DNA of 64,000 nt. Origin: Microbacterium testaceum StLB037. GTDB lineage: Bacteria; Actinomycetota; Actinomycetes; Actinomycetales; Microbacteriaceae. Numbering within the stretch: the first letter of the stretch is position 1; each line of letters begins with the position of its first letter. The DNA lies in assembly GCF_000202635.1 (NCBI RefSeq), contig NC_015125.1, forward strand, positions 2,666,001-2,730,000, given 5' to 3'. The translations under genes were made by a program, and so were the position numbers. Positions 9,984 to 17,852 of the stretch are shown here, in pieces. Under the pieces are notes generated by a model. It saw only the letters and a program-made list of their open reading frames with translations. It searched no databases and was not told the DNA's origin.

Positions 9984-10020
9984 GCGAACGCCCCGCCCGG
10001 CCTGCCGGCGGGGCGTTCGC
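9984..10020 (+). terminator. nusG terminator hairpin
   Basis: A perfect 14-bp GC-rich stem (9984-9997 with 10007-10020) begins 18 nt after the nusG stop. No uridine run follows, as is common in high-GC actinobacteria. Confidence 0.75.
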
Positions 10021-10086
10021 CGTTCCGCCCCTCCCCGCGCCCGTGCGCCTCCCCGCGCCCCCGCCGCGCCCACCGCCCGTCCTCGC

Positions 10087-10153
10087 CGATAAACGCCATC
10101 GGTGCCCATAAACGCGGCGCCGGACCGTGTCTCGGCGCGAATGGCGTTTATCG
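10087..10153. repeat. Palindromic repeat family A, copy 1
   Basis: A 67-nt element bounded by a perfect 13-bp inverted repeat, CGATAAACGCCAT at 10087-10099 and its complement at 10141-10153. The inner part partly pairs around CGTGTCTCGGC. It is followed by CCGCGTTGCCGTGAC, which also follows copy 2, so 10087-10168 and 10192-10273 form a direct duplication. Confidence 0.85.
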
Positions 10154-10191
10154 CCGCGTTGCCGTGACACGCGCCCACGCCCCGCCCCCGC

Positions 10192-10258
10192 CGATAAGCG
10201 CCATCGGTGCCCACAGACGCGGCGCGCGGCCGTGTCTCGTCTCAAACGGCGTTTATCG
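10192..10258. repeat. Palindromic repeat family A, copy 2
   Basis: Same 67-nt length and layout as copy 1, with one arm slightly degenerate (CGATAAGCGCC against CGATAAACGCC). It shares the downstream 15 nt with copy 1. Confidence 0.85.
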
Positions 10259-10273
10259 CCGCGTTGCCGTGAC

Positions 10274-10436
10274 GCACAACGCCGGTCGCCCGCCGCCGTC
10301 CGCCGTCGGTGCGCCGCAGCCCCGCGCCCGCCCGCCGTCGCCTGGGCGCTGCGGCCCCGCCGCCCCCGTCGCCGTGCGCCGCGGCCTGCGTTTATCGGTG
10401 CGCCGCGGTCCCGCCGCACCCCGGGCCCTCCCGCGC
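10274..10436. other. Gene-free, extremely GC-rich spacer with a family-A half site
   Basis: Between repeat copies A2 and A3 lies about 160 nt of C/G-rich, low-complexity sequence without a credible gene. One isolated half site (GCGTTTATCGG, about 10389-10399) matches a family-A arm and may be the remnant of another copy. Confidence 0.5.
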
Positions 10437-10501
10437 GATAAACGCCGCCCGTGCCGAGACACACGGTGCCGGACTGTGTCTCGGCAGGCGCGGCGTTTAT
10501 C
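10437..10501. repeat. Palindromic repeat family A, copy 3
   Basis: The best hairpin of the family. Arms of 27 nt (10437-10463 and 10475-10501) pair with only three mismatches around an 11-nt loop. The arm reads GATAAACGCC then GTGCCGAGACACA. It ends 12 nt from the stop codon of the putative nuclease gene. Confidence 0.9.
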
Positions 10502-10513
10502 ACCGCAGCTCGG

Positions 10514-11473
10514 TCACTCGGAACGCGGGTTGAGCCCGACGCCGCGGAGGTTGCGCCCGTCGACCCGCGACACCACCGGAAGTCCCGCGGCGATGAGCGC
10601 AGTGCGGAGGCCGTCGACCCTCAGCGCTCCGCCGTAGTCCCAACGCGCGATGCGCCACCCCGCCCGTCGCAGCGCGTCCTCGCGCGTCTTCTCAGCCCGG
10701 ACGGCCTTCGCAGCGGCGTCCGCGTCGTGACGGTCGTACTTCTCCCATCCGTCGAACTCGCCGATGACGCGGTGCTCCGGCCAGCAGAAGTCGGATCGAT
10801 AGGTCCGACCGCCGACACGGTGCTCGGTCTGCAGGTCGACGGCGGGGAACCCGCACCACTGGATGACCGCCCGACTCACCGACTCGCCCACGGATTCCGA
10901 CCGCGCATCACCACGGGCCAAGACCCAGTCGAGCTTCCGACGACCCCGCGGATTTCGCTGCGCCGCGGCGAGATCTGACAGCTCGATCGAAGCGATGGCT
11001 CCGGTCCTGAGTGCGGCATCCGTGACCGCCAATCCGAGCGCGGGCGGCAGGACCCGCGCAAGATCCACGACGACGTCCGCGAGAGGGGAACACCGGATGC
11101 CGCTGTGCTCGACGGCGCGGCGAGAGTCGGCGCTCGTGTGCACGCGCACGTCGCCGTAGGCCACCGAACGCGCGCGCCGACCGTCGAAAAGGTGGATGTG
11201 TCGAGGATGGCCGAAGATGGGCAGGCCGTGCAGGGCCGCCGCCGACTCGTGGGAGAACACCGCGCCCGCGTTGACGAGTCGGAACGCGTGCACCCGCAGG
11301 AGATACCTGTCCCACGGCGGCAGTGCCTCCCACCCCTCGCGTTCCGTGTACACCCCGGGTCGGACGCGATGCAGGTCCGGGTCGCGCGACGGGTGCGATC
11401 CGGGTGCGGGGTTCTCGACCGCCGCGAACAACGGGAGAGGTGCGCCCCGCAACGCGGGGGAATTGGCATCCAT
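10514..11473 (-). CDS. AbiEi-like/DUF559-like putative nuclease, flanked by family-A palindromes
   Basis: 319 residues. The N-terminal half resembles the AbiEi/winged-helix group (RVRPGVYTE, then [15 protein letters not shown] at 74-88, then [16 protein letters not shown]). The C-terminal half looks like a Vsr/DUF559-type PD-(D/E)XK fold: RSDF (Asp228), GEFDGWEKY (Glu239, Asp241, Lys245), EKTRED (261-266), and [12 protein letters not shown]. The gene shares this architecture, including SHxSAAxLHGLP and GESVSR, with the gene at 23948-24934. ATG 11473 was chosen because further upstream the frame runs into the palindrome A4; no good ribosome binding site is seen. Proteins of this type are multi-copy in actinobacteria with unknown function. 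It interrupts the usual nusG-rplK junction and lies between repeat copies A3 (3' side) and A4 (5' side). Confidence 0.7.
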   Translation of the reverse strand: MDANSPALRGAPLPLFAAVENPAPGSHPSRDPDLHRVRPGVYTEREGWEALPPWDRYLLRVHAFRLVNAGAVFSHESAAALHGLPIFGHPRHIHLFDGRRARSVAYGDVRVHTSADSRRAVEHSGIRCSPLADVVVDLARVLPPALGLAVTDAALRTGAIASIELSDLAAAQRNPRGRRKLDWVLARGDARSESVGESVSRAVIQWCGFPAVDLQTEHRVGGRTYRSDFCWPEHRVIGEFDGWEKYDRHDADAAAKAVRAEKTREDALRRAGWRIARWDYGGALRVDGLRTALIAAGLPVVSRVDGRNLRGVGLNPRSE

Positions 11474-11539
11474 TCGCCGAGGGTGCCGCAAACGGCACAC
11501 CCGACGTGACCGGCTGTGCATAACCCGGCCGCATTGCGC

Positions 11540-11606
11540 CGATAAACGCCGTTCGTGCCCAGACTCGCGGCCTCGCAGCATGTCTCGGCACGAACAGCGT
11601 TTATCG
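11540..11606. repeat. Palindromic repeat family A, copy 4
   Basis: A 67-nt element, 5' of the nuclease gene, with arms GCCGATAAACGC.GTTCGTGCC on both strands (one interruption) and the inner motif TGTCTCGGCAC. This copy brackets the gene together with copies A1-A3 on the other side. Confidence 0.88.
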
Positions 11607-11616
11607 GCAGATGGGG

Positions 11617-11722
11617 CGGGCGGGGACCGCAGCGGCGGGACCGCGGCGGCGGGACCGCGGCGGGCGCGGCGGCGCGGGCGCGGCGGCGCGGGCGGCGGCG
11701 CGGGCGCGGGGCAGGGGAGGGC
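11617..11722. repeat. GC-only low-complexity tandem tract
   Basis: Repeats of GGGACCGCGGCGGC and then GGCGCGGGCGC-type units make up about 100 nt with almost no A or T. No gene is seen between 11474 and 11858; the interval holds repeat A4, this tract and the rplK promoter region. Confidence 0.6.
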
Positions 11723-11750
11723 GCGGGATGCCGAACGGCGCGGTGTCGCG

Positions 11751-11756
11751 TACAAT
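11751..11756 (+). promoter_or_regulatory. Putative -10 element of rplK-rplA
   Basis: TACAAT at 11751-11756 is the best sigma-70-type -10 box in the interval before rplK, giving a leader of about 95 nt. No clear -35 box is visible. Confidence 0.45.
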
Positions 11757-11858
11757 GGCAAGGTTGCGTGCGTCAGCACGGCGACGACCGCTGTCCGGAA
11801 CCGCCGGATGTGCGGGAGAGCGCGGGCAGCCGCCCGGGCTCGAGGAAAGGAAAAGGAT

Positions 11859-12290
11859 ATGGCACCCAAGAAAAAGGTGACCGGCCTGATCAAGCTCCAG
11901 ATCAAGGCGGGCGCGGCCAACCCCGCGCCGCCGATCGGTCCGGCGCTCGGTCAGCACGGCGTCAACATCATGGAGTTCTGCAAGGCCTACAACGCGGCGA
12001 CCGAGGCCCAGCGCGGCAACGTCATCCCCGTTGAGATCACGGTCTACGAAGACCGCAGCTTCACCTTCATCCTGAAGACCCCGCCGGCGGCGGAGCTCAT
12101 CAAGAAGGCGGCCGGCCTGGCCAAGGGCTCGTCCACGCCCCACACGGTCAAGGTGGGCAAGCTCACCAAGGACCAGGTTCGCGAGATCGCCACCACGAAG
12201 CAGCCCGACCTGAACGCGAACGACATCGAGGCCGCCTCGAAGATCATCGCCGGCACCGCCCGTTCCATGGGCATCACGGTTGAGGACTGA
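11859..12290 (+). CDS. rplK: 50S ribosomal protein L11
   Basis: 143 residues, canonical length. The N-terminal [20 protein letters not shown] with the [11 protein letters not shown] signature and the C-terminal rRNA-binding domain ([19 protein letters not shown]) are intact. It binds the GTPase-associated region of 23S rRNA. A strong purine-rich site (GAGGAAAGGAAAAGG) precedes the ATG. It is followed 11 nt later by rplA. Confidence 0.97.
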   Translation: MAPKKKVTGLIKLQIKAGAANPAPPIGPALGQHGVNIMEFCKAYNAATEAQRGNVIPVEITVYEDRSFTFILKTPPAAELIKKAAGLAKGSSTPHTVKVGKLTKDQVREIATTKQPDLNANDIEAASKIIAGTARSMGITVED

Positions 12291-12301
12291 GGGAGATAAC
12301 A

Positions 12302-12994
12302 ATGGCTACCAAGTCCAAGGCATTCCGCGCCGCAGCTGAGAAGATCGCGGCCGACACGTTCTACACCCCGACCGAGGCCGTCGCCCTCGCGAAGGAGACC
12401 GGCTCGAAGAAGTTCGACTCGACCGTCGAGGTCGCGCTGAAGCTCTCGGTCGACCCCCGTAAGGCCGACCAGATGGTCCGCGGCACGGTCATCCTGCCCC
12501 ACGGCACGGGTAAGACCGCGCGCGTCATCGTCTTCGCCAACGGCCCCGCGGCCGAGGCGGCCCTCGCCGCCGGCGCTGACGAGGTCGGTGGCACCGACCT
12601 CATCGAGAAGGTCGCCGCCGGCTACACCGCGTTCGACGCGGCCGTCGCCACGCCCGAGCTCATGGGCCAGGTCGGTCGCCTCGGTAAGGTCCTCGGACCC
12701 CGCGGCCTCATGCCGAACCCCAAGACCGGCACCGTGACCCCCAACCCGGCCAAGGCCGTCGAGGAGATCAAGGGCGGAAAGATCGAGTTCCGCGTCGACA
12801 AGCACGCCAACGTCCACTTCGTGGTCGGCAAGGCGTCGTTCTCGGCCGAGCAGCTCGACGAGAACCTGAAGGCCGCGCTCGAGGAGATCATCCGCCTCAA
12901 GCCGTCGAGCTCGAAGGGCCGCTACATCCAGAAGGGCGCCGTCTCGACCACGTTCGGTCCCGGCATCCCGCTGGACGTCAACGTCCTCGTCTGA
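12302..12994 (+). CDS. rplA: 50S ribosomal protein L1
   Basis: 230 residues, full length. Recognised by [36 protein letters not shown] and [14 protein letters not shown]. It forms the L1 stalk and in many bacteria represses its own L11-L1 operon by binding mRNA. The ribosome binding site GGGAG is 8-9 nt before the ATG. The operon ends at the hairpin 13005-13042. Confidence 0.97.
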   Translation: MATKSKAFRAAAEKIAADTFYTPTEAVALAKETGSKKFDSTVEVALKLSVDPRKADQMVRGTVILPHGTGKTARVIVFANGPAAEAALAAGADEVGGTDLIEKVAAGYTAFDAAVATPELMGQVGRLGKVLGPRGLMPNPKTGTVTPNPAKAVEEIKGGKIEFRVDKHANVHFVVGKASFSAEQLDENLKAALEEIIRLKPSSSKGRYIQKGAVSTTFGPGIPLDVNVLV

Positions 12995-13004
12995 CGATCG
13001 TCAC

Positions 13005-13042
13005 CGGAAGCCCCGCTGCGCCTCGCGCCGGCGGGGCTTCCG
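13005..13042 (+). terminator. rplKA terminator
   Basis: A 12-bp perfect stem (CGGAAGCCCCGC at 13005-13016 with 13031-13042) lies 10 nt after the rplA stop. Confidence 0.8.
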
Positions 13043-13173
13043 CGTGTCACGGGCATCCCGCAGATGCACGGACGTGCAACACGGCGTCATCCGGGAAGAC
13101 TCTTCGCCCGCCCCGTGTTGTGCTGAGAGGCGCTCTTCGCGCCACCCCCCACCTCCACCACCAAGGAACAGCT

Positions 13174-13980
13174 ATGCCCCGTCGCCGTTTGACCGTCCTC
13201 GCCGCCACCCTGGGCCTGAGCGCCCTCGCGCTGACCGCCTGCAGCGGCGGCACGACCGCCGGGGCCACCCCCGGGGCGGGAGCCGAGTACGGTCTCGTGT
13301 CCGACGGCACCCTGACGGTCGCCACCGAGGGCACCTACCGTCCGTTCTCGTTCCACGAGGGCGCGGGCGACCTGACCGGCTTCGACGTCGAGATCGCCAA
13401 GGCCGTGGGCGACAAGCTCGGTCTGCAGGTGAAATTCCAGGAGACGCAGTGGGACGCGATCTTCGCGGGCCTGGATGCCGGACGCTTCGACGTCATCGCC
13501 AACCAGGTGTCGATCAACCCCGAGCGCCAGCAGAAGTACACCTTCAGCGACCCGTACACCGTGTCGCGCGGCGTCATCGTCACCACGGACAGCGACACCT
13601 CGATCTCGAGCTTCGCCGACCTCGCGGGGAAGACCACCGCCCAGTCGCTCACGAGCAACTGGTACGAGCTGGCCACGCAGAGCGGCGCCCAGGTCGAGGC
13701 CGTCGAGGGCTGGGCCCAGGCCGTCGCGCTGCTGAAGCAGGGACGCGTGGATGCCACGATCAACGACCAGCTGACCTACCTCGACTACGAGAAGACGAAC
13801 AGCCCCACGGGTCTGAAGATCGCCGCCCAGACCGACGACACCTCCGAGAGCGCCTTCGCGTTCAAGAAGGGCCAGGACAAGCTCGCCGAGGCCGTGAACG
13901 GTGCCCTCGAGGAGCTGCGCGCCGATGGCACGCTCGCCCAGATCAGCGAGAAGTACTTCGGTGAGGATGTCACCCAGTAA
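13174..13980 (+). CDS. Polar amino acid ABC transporter, substrate-binding lipoprotein
   Basis: 268 residues. A lipoprotein signal peptide with lipobox LTAC (Cys about 26) precedes the SBP_bac_3 fold: GTLTVATEGTYRPFSFHE, GFDVEIAKAVGDKLGL, WDAIFAGLDAGRFDVIANQV. These are hallmarks of the glutamine/cystine/arginine type binding proteins. ATG 13174 follows AAGGA at good spacing; an upstream in-frame ATG would spoil the signal peptide. Permease and ATPase genes follow. The ligand cannot be set from sequence alone; overall the set resembles cystine (Tcy-type) systems. An 8-bp inverted repeat (13077-13084/13113-13120) in the leader may be regulatory. Confidence 0.88.
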   Translation: MPRRRLTVLAATLGLSALALTACSGGTTAGATPGAGAEYGLVSDGTLTVATEGTYRPFSFHEGAGDLTGFDVEIAKAVGDKLGLQVKFQETQWDAIFAGLDAGRFDVIANQVSINPERQQKYTFSDPYTVSRGVIVTTDSDTSISSFADLAGKTTAQSLTSNWYELATQSGAQVEAVEGWAQAVALLKQGRVDATINDQLTYLDYEKTNSPTGLKIAAQTDDTSESAFAFKKGQDKLAEAVNGALEELRADGTLAQISEKYFGEDVTQ

Positions 13981-14093
13981 GCACCCGCTGTAAACCCCCG
14001 CGGATCTCCCTCTCCTCACCCCTAGCGTGGGGGGAGGGCGACCCGCGCCCGTGGGACAGACCCGGGCGGATGCCCGCGTGACGAAGGAGGCTC

Positions 14094-14759
14094 ATGAACG
14101 ACGTCTGGTCGTTGATGCTCGACTCGTTCTGGCCGATGGTGCTGGCAGGACTCCGGGGCACCATCCCGCTGTCGCTGGCGTCGTTCGCGATCGGTCTCGT
14201 GATCGCTCTGTTCATGGCGTTGCTCCGCCTCTCGCGCAACGTCGTGCTGTCGGGGATCGCGCGCTTCTACATCTCGATCATCCGTGGCACGCCCCTGCTC
14301 GTGCAGCTGTTCGTGATCTTCTACGGCCTGCCCACGATCGGCGTCACGATCGACCCGTTCCCCGCGGCGGTCATCGCGTTCTCGCTGAACGTCGGTGGCT
14401 ACGCGGCAGAGGTCATCCGCGCCGCGATCCTCTCGGTTCCCCGGGGTCAGTGGGAAGCCGCGCACACCGTGGGCCTCACCCCGACCAAGACGCTGACGCG
14501 CATCATCCTCCCGCAGGCGGCTCGCGTCTCGGTGCCTCCGCTGTCCAACACGTTCATCTCGCTCGTGAAGGACAGCTCCCTGGCATCCCTCATCCTCGTC
14601 TCGGAACTGTTCCGGCAGGCGCAGAACATCGCCGCGTTCTCGTACGAGTTCATGGCCGTCTACCTCGAGGCGGCGCTCATCTACTGGCTGTTCTGCCTCG
14701 TGCTGTCGTTCGGGCAGAACGCTCTCGAGAAGAGATTGGACCGCCATGTCGCCCACTGA
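14094..14759 (+). CDS. Polar amino acid ABC transporter, permease
   Basis: 221 residues with about five membrane helices. The His/Glu/Gln/Arg-type permease signature (ISIIRGTPLLVQLFVIFYGL) and the EAA loop (VPRGQWEAAHTVGLTPTK) that docks on the ATPase are present. A strong Shine-Dalgarno sequence (GAAGGAGG) precedes the ATG. Its last 14 nt overlap the ATPase gene, so the two are co-translated. Confidence 0.92.
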   Translation: MNDVWSLMLDSFWPMVLAGLRGTIPLSLASFAIGLVIALFMALLRLSRNVVLSGIARFYISIIRGTPLLVQLFVIFYGLPTIGVTIDPFPAAVIAFSLNVGGYAAEVIRAAILSVPRGQWEAAHTVGLTPTKTLTRIILPQAARVSVPPLSNTFISLVKDSSLASLILVSELFRQAQNIAAFSYEFMAVYLEAALIYWLFCLVLSFGQNALEKRLDRHVAH

Positions 14760-15531
14760 CATCCCTCTGCTGCAGGTCACGGGTCTCGAGAAGAGCTTCG
14801 GCACCAACCGCGTGCTCGACGGCGTCGATCTGGAAGTCCGTCGTGGTGACGTGCTCGTGCTGATCGGCCCCTCGGGTTCCGGCAAGACGACGGTGCTGCG
14901 CTGCCTCAACGGGCTGGAGACTCCGGATGCCGGTGTGGTGGCGTTCGACGGGGGTCCGACCGTCGACTTCGCGGGGAAGGTCACCAAGACCGATCGCACC
15001 GCTCTGCGCGACCGCTCCGCGATGGTCTTCCAGCATCACAACCTCTTCCCGCACCTCACGGTGATCCAGAACGTGATCGAGGGACCCGTGCAGGCCCACG
15101 GCGTTCCGAAGGTCGAGGCGATCGCGCGAGCCGAAACTCTCCTCGCGCGCGTGGGGCTGACCGAGAAGCGCGACGCCTACCCCTCGGAACTCTCCGGTGG
15201 GCAGCAGCAGCGCGTCGGGATCGTGCGCGCGCTCGCGCTCCAGCCTCAACTGCTCCTGTTCGACGAGCCGACCAGCGCCCTCGACCCCGAGCTCGTCGGC
15301 GAGGTGCTCACGGTGCTGCGCGAACTCGCGAACGAGGGCTGGACCATGGTCATCGTGACCCACGAGCTCGGCTTCGCGCGAGAGGTCGCCGACGAGGTGC
15401 TCTTCTTCGACGAGGGCGTGATCGTCGAACGCGGCGCCCCCTCCGAGCTGCTCCGCGCGCCGAAGAAGGAGCGCACGCAGCGGTTCCTCAACCGTCTGTT
15501 GCGCCCTCTCGACGGGCCCGACCCGGCCTGA
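14746..15531 (+). CDS. Polar amino acid ABC transporter, ATP-binding protein
   Basis: 261 residues. Walker A GPSGSGKTT, the signature LSGGQQQR, Walker B LLLFDEP and the H-loop VTHELGFAREV are all intact, in the arrangement of GlnQ/TcyC-type ATPases. It energises the permease encoded just upstream. No regulator is encoded in the operon. Confidence 0.93.
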   Translation: MSPTDIPLLQVTGLEKSFGTNRVLDGVDLEVRRGDVLVLIGPSGSGKTTVLRCLNGLETPDAGVVAFDGGPTVDFAGKVTKTDRTALRDRSAMVFQHHNLFPHLTVIQNVIEGPVQAHGVPKVEAIARAETLLARVGLTEKRDAYPSELSGGQQQRVGIVRALALQPQLLLFDEPTSALDPELVGEVLTVLRELANEGWTMVIVTHELGFAREVADEVLFFDEGVIVERGAPSELLRAPKKERTQRFLNRLLRPLDGPDPA

Positions 15532-15614
15532 CTTTCGACCGGCGAGCCTTCGCCGTGTCCGCGCGTGACCGCGACGTCGGCGCAGACCCGGCGCGGCCCG
15601 GGTAGCGTCGGAGC

Positions 15615-16655
15615 ATGCGCCTCGCGAACCTGCTCGGCATCGACGTCCCCATCGTCCTCGGACCCTTCGGCGGCCTCTCCTCGGTGGCGTTGGTCGCCGC
15701 GGTGAGCGAGGGCGGCGGTCTCGGCTCGTTCGGTCTCTACGGATACACCCCCGACCGCATCCGCGACACGATCAACGCCCTGCGCGCGGCGACCTCGCGA
15801 CCGATCGCCGTGAACCTCTGGCTTCCCCGCGGCGACGAGGTCGCCCCCGCCGACGTCGATGTCGAGCCCTTCGTCCGCGCCGCCGCCCCGCTCTTCGAGG
15901 CCGCGGGAGCGACTCCGCCGACGCCACCGGCATCCTTCCTCCCCCCGCTCGCCGACCAGCTCGACGCCGTGTTCGAGGCGCGCCCCGACGTGCTGAGCGT
16001 GGTCTTCGGGATTCCGGATGCCGACACCCTCGCGCGTGCGGAAGGACTCGGCATCCGGGTCCTCGGCACCGCGACCTCGGTCGCCGAGGCGGTCGCGCTC
16101 GAGACCGCGGGGGTCGACGCGATCGTCGCGACGGGGGCGGAGGCCGGCGGACACCGCGTGTCGTTCCTCCGCGACCCCGCGCACTCGCTGGTGGGCACCT
16201 TCGCGCTCGTGCCGCAGGTGGTGGACGCGGTGGACGTGCCGGTGATCGCGGCCGGGGGCATCGCCGACCGGCGGGGCGTGGCGGCCGCCTTCGCGCTGGG
16301 CGCCGAGGGGGTGCAGGTGGGAACGGCGTTCCTCCGCACGCGGCAGTCGGCCGCGACCGCGGGGCATCGGGCGGCGATCGCCGCGGCGGCCGACACCGAC
16401 ACCGTGCTGACCCGGGCGATGAGCGGACGTTTGGCGCGTGGCATCCCGAATCGCGCGATGCGCGAGCTCGAGGCCGCGGGGATGATCGCGCCGTTCCCCG
16501 CGCAGAACTGGCTCACCGGAGTGTTCCGGGCCGCGGCGGCCGCGTCGGGCGACCATGAGCTGGCGTCGCTGTGGGCGGGGCAGGCGGCGGGTCTCGCGCG
16601 GTTCGACGACGCGGGCGAGGTACTGGATGAGCTGCGGGCAGGGGTGCCCGGGTAG
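15615..16655 (+). CDS. Nitronate monooxygenase (NMO/2-nitropropane dioxygenase family)
   Basis: 346 residues forming an FMN-dependent TIM barrel. Family marks are the N-terminal IDVPIVLGPFGGLSS, the active-site strand VATGAEAGGHRVSF and the phosphate-binding VPVIAAGGIADRRG followed by GAEGVQVGTAFL. Enzymes of this family oxidise nitronates such as propionate-3-nitronate; some members act as enoyl reductases, so the exact reaction is uncertain. The start is preceded by TAGCGT six nt upstream with no ribosome binding site, suggesting a leaderless message. Confidence 0.82.
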   Translation: MRLANLLGIDVPIVLGPFGGLSSVALVAAVSEGGGLGSFGLYGYTPDRIRDTINALRAATSRPIAVNLWLPRGDEVAPADVDVEPFVRAAAPLFEAAGATPPTPPASFLPPLADQLDAVFEARPDVLSVVFGIPDADTLARAEGLGIRVLGTATSVAEAVALETAGVDAIVATGAEAGGHRVSFLRDPAHSLVGTFALVPQVVDAVDVPVIAAGGIADRRGVAAAFALGAEGVQVGTAFLRTRQSAATAGHRAAIAAAADTDTVLTRAMSGRLARGIPNRAMRELEAAGMIAPFPAQNWLTGVFRAAAAASGDHELASLWAGQAAGLARFDDAGEVLDELRAGVPG

Positions 16656-16710
16656 CAGGACTCGCCGAGGGTGCATCGCGGATGCGAGCCCTACGGAGCG
16701 ATGGCCCCGC

Positions 16711-16986
16711 TCAGGCGGTCGCGCGGATCTCGAACCCGTCGGGGGCGGTCTCGGAGCTGTCCGCGACATCGACGTGATCGACCGCGGCCGACGGCGGGCC
16801 GTGATGCGCCCACGCGAGGACGTCGTCGACGATCGCCGGGTCGCCCGACAGGAGGGCCTCGACCGTGCCGTCGCGTCGGTTGCGGACCCACCCCCGCACT
16901 CCCGCGCGCTGCGCCTCTTGCAGCAGGGCGTACCGGAACCCGACACCCTGCACCCGTCCGTGCACCGTGATGGTCACTGTTGGCAT
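16711..16986 (-). CDS. acyP: Acylphosphatase
   Basis: 91 residues, the exact family size. The phosphate-binding loop GRVQGVGFR (residues 10-18, catalytic Arg18) and the second catalytic residue Asn36 (GWVRNRRDGTVE) are present. It hydrolyses acyl phosphates. ATG 16986 gives the standard MPTVTITVHG start; the frame is open further upstream only through Pro/Arg-rich shadow sequence. Confidence 0.92.
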   Translation of the reverse strand: MPTVTITVHGRVQGVGFRYALLQEAQRAGVRGWVRNRRDGTVEALLSGDPAIVDDVLAWAHHGPPSAAVDHVDVADSSETAPDGFEIRATA

Positions 16987-17093
16987 GGGTCCATTCTCGT
17001 CGCCGCTCCCCGGTCCTTCGGGGGCGTTTGTCGAGTCGGCGCGCAACCACCGCGCCCCGAACCCGGCGATGTCCGGGCAGACGCGACCGCTGC

Positions 17094-17783
17094 TCAGTGC
17101 GGCAGCACCAGCGAGAGCGCGATCGCGAACATCACCACCGCGATGAGCGCGTCGAGGATGCGCCAGGCGCGAGGGGTGTCGAGCCAGCGTCCGAGGAACC
17201 GCGAGCCGAAGCCGAGTCCCGCAAACCACACGAGACTCGCGAGGCACGCGCCGACCGCGAAGGCCCAGCGTCCGTCCCCGTGCGTCGACGCGACCGAGCC
17301 GAGCAGGAAGACCGTGTCGAGGTACACGTGCGGGTTCAGCCACGTGAGGGCGAGGCAGGTGAGCACGGTGGCGGCGAGGGTCGTGCGCGCCGGGCGGGTC
17401 TGCACCGTCGTGCCGCCGGCATCCGGGATCGACGGGGATGCCGCGGTGTCGACGCGCAGGGGGTCGACGCGCAGGGGGTCGACGCGCAGGGTCTCGCCGC
17501 TCGGGCGCCACGCCCGCCGCGCGGCCAGCACGCCGTAGCCGACGAGGAAAGCCGCGCCCGCCCACCGCACGACGACGATGAGCCAGGGCAGCGCCTCGAG
17601 CAAGACACCGATCCCCGACACCCCGAGCAGGATCAGCACGGCGTCGGAGACCGCGCAGACCGCGACGACGGCGACCAGATGCTCGCGGCGCACGCCCTGG
17701 CGCAGCACGAACAGGTTCTGCGCGCCGATGGCGACGATGAGCGAGAAGCCGAGGCCGAGGCCGGCGAGCAGGGGAGTGAGCAC
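17094..17783 (-). CDS. LysE/ArgO-family amino acid exporter
   Basis: 229 residues with six membrane segments. The LysE signature is at the N-terminus: LIVAIGAQNLFVLRQGV, where the GAQN segment forms part of the transport path. LysE/ArgO proteins export L-lysine and L-arginine. The gene is divergent from a LysR-type regulator, the classical lysE-lysG layout. The cytoplasmic loop after helix 3 contains a perfect 15-nt tandem repeat (17458 region) encoding LRVDP units. The GTG start follows TAGCGT by six nt, as in the gene at 15615, and is probably leaderless. Confidence 0.88.
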   Translation of the reverse strand: MLTPLLAGLGLGFSLIVAIGAQNLFVLRQGVRREHLVAVVAVCAVSDAVLILLGVSGIGVLLEALPWLIVVVRWAGAAFLVGYGVLAARRAWRPSGETLRVDPLRVDPLRVDTAASPSIPDAGGTTVQTRPARTTLAATVLTCLALTWLNPHVYLDTVFLLGSVASTHGDGRWAFAVGACLASLVWFAGLGFGSRFLGRWLDTPRAWRILDALIAVVMFAIALSLVLPH

Positions 17784-17852
17784 GCTCCGACGCTAGAGCC
17801 GCGAACGAGCAAAGCCCAGCTCAGGATTCTCACGTACCGTTAGCATCGCTTC
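17784..17852. promoter_or_regulatory. Divergent lysE/lysG-type control region
   Basis: A 69-nt interval contains both promoters: TAGCGT (complement of 17790-17795) for the exporter and TAGCAT (17841-17846) for the regulator, each six nt from a start codon. LysR proteins of this family bind such intergenic regions; a single T-N11-A box was not assigned with certainty. Confidence 0.5.

Noticed and set aside
10087..10501. Family-A hairpins as ordinary Rho-independent terminators of nusG or the nuclease gene
   Set aside because: nusG already has a hairpin at 9984-10020, there are three tandem copies plus one upstream of the nuclease gene, none has a T-run, and the arms are conserved in sequence, not only in pairing.
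10087..11606. An insertion sequence or transposon bounded by family-A inverted repeats
   Set aside because: No transposase motif (DDE, HUH or serine/tyrosine recombinase) is visible in the enclosed gene and no target duplication was found; the repeats are individually palindromic, unlike IS ends.
13043..13173. A riboswitch in front of the amino acid ABC operon
   Set aside because: Only one 8-bp inverted repeat (13077-13084/13113-13120) was found; it matches no riboswitch class I can recognise.
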